Shown here: positions 5,015 to 5,311 of the stretch, in pieces
How positions within the stretch are numbered: the first letter of the stretch is position 1
Layout: each line of letters begins with the position of its first letter
Origin: Ruminococcus sp.
Lineage (GTDB): Bacteria > Bacillota > Clostridia > Oscillospirales > Acutalibacteraceae
Assembly: GCA_023667385.1 (NCBI GenBank)
Contig: JAMPAE010000122.1
Coordinates: 1 to 5,311, forward strand
Direction: 5' to 3'
DNA: 5,311 bases
Position numbers and translations under genes: made by a program
Notes under the pieces: generated by a model
Databases searched by the model: none
The model's input: the letters and a program-made list of their open reading frames with translations, nothing else
What the model was told of the DNA's origin: nothing

Positions 5015-5311
5015 TTAGAAAAAGCTGATCTGTCTGGTTTCAGGCATTCCCTTGAATGCACCAACCTGCCTGAGTGCTTCAATTACTGCGCTGGATGCAC
5101 CTGACTTTGAAGCAAAATCATCAATTGAAACAAACTGCTCGCCATCCTTGCTTGCGTTGGCAAGTCCCTCGGCTGCGCTGTCACCAACGCCGCTGAGCGC
5201 ATTAAACGGCATTCTGATTTTACCGTCCTCAATTTGATATACCCTCGCATCAGACTTATAAATGTCAACGGGCAAAAACTCAATTCCTCTTGCCATCATT
5301 TCGTTAACAAC
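5015..5311 (-). CDS. polC: DNA polymerase III alpha subunit, PolC type, C-terminal end (partial)
   Basis: These are the last 98 residues of PolC, the replicative polymerase of low-GC Gram-positive bacteria; the rest lies beyond the right edge. The frame is open to the edge (VVNEMMARG), so the ATG codons near 5299 are internal and not starts. Recognisable PolC tail features, in order, are ARGIEFLPVDIYKSDA, MPFNALSGVGDSAAEGL (a helix-hairpin-helix-like part), FVSIDDFASKSGASSAVIEAL and GAFKGMPETRQISFF. The terminal QISFF stands where PolC proteins usually end in the beta-clamp-binding pentapeptide QLSLF, and it keeps the Gln, Ser and last Phe. The gene is followed closely by the methyltransferase gene. 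DnaE-type polymerases do not share this tail, so PolC is preferred. Confidence 0.93.
   Translation of the reverse strand, partial: VVNEMMARGIEFLPVDIYKSDARVYQIEDGKIRMPFNALSGVGDSAAEGLANASKDGEQFVSIDDFASKSGASSAVIEALRQVGAFKGMPETRQISFF

Noticed and set aside
5052..5283. Plus-strand and other minus-frame ORFs over the polC tail
   Set aside because: The polC frame is strongly supported by the family pattern and explains the whole segment.

Overview
All genes found in this window lie on the minus strand, so transcription runs from the right end to the left. The content points to a Firmicute of the class Clostridia, probably a gut-type Ruminococcus/Oscillospira relative. The evidence is a Gram-positive-type PolC polymerase, the polC - YabB-type methyltransferase - rsmI order, AGGAGG-type ribosome binding sites, TTGACA/TATAAT promoters and AT-rich intergenic DNA. 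The exact genus cannot be fixed from this stretch.

Right part (about 2600-5311), housekeeping. The window opens inside the 3' end of polC, the replicative DNA polymerase. Twenty-two bases later comes a tRNA(Val)-type adenine-N6 methyltransferase of the YabB/TrmN6 family. A 192-base gap carries degenerate repeat-like DNA and a three-copy heptad repeat. Then comes rsmI, the 16S rRNA C1402 2'-O-methyltransferase, overlapped by 4 bases by a gene for a single-pass membrane protein whose cytosolic part resembles the DMP19/DUF4375 fold. In Bacillus a GIY-YIG gene (yazA) sits between yabB and rsmI; here that position holds only the repeat-like DNA.

Middle (about 1560-2581). A textbook sigma-A promoter (TTGACA, 17 bases, TATAAT) drives a leader of about 115 bases with two potential hairpins. 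It is followed by a secreted lipoprotein with a low-complexity Thr/Pro/Glu-rich linker and a C-terminal beta-rich domain of unknown function. A 13-bp perfect stem lies just after its stop.

Left part (1-1515). A 54-residue protein, not among the longer reading frames, has its own near-consensus promoter, a perfect AGGAGG site and two tandem intrinsic terminators. It therefore looks like an independently and strongly expressed single-gene unit. It is followed by a polytopic membrane protein resembling the DUF975 family, then by the start of a response regulator with an AgrA/LytT-like receiver domain and its own promoter next to a 14-bp palindrome. The regulator gene runs off the left edge, so its output domain and any partner kinase are not visible.

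The candidate for something undescribed is the 54-residue amphipathic protein, perhaps linked to the neighbouring membrane protein and regulator. That link rests on proximity only.
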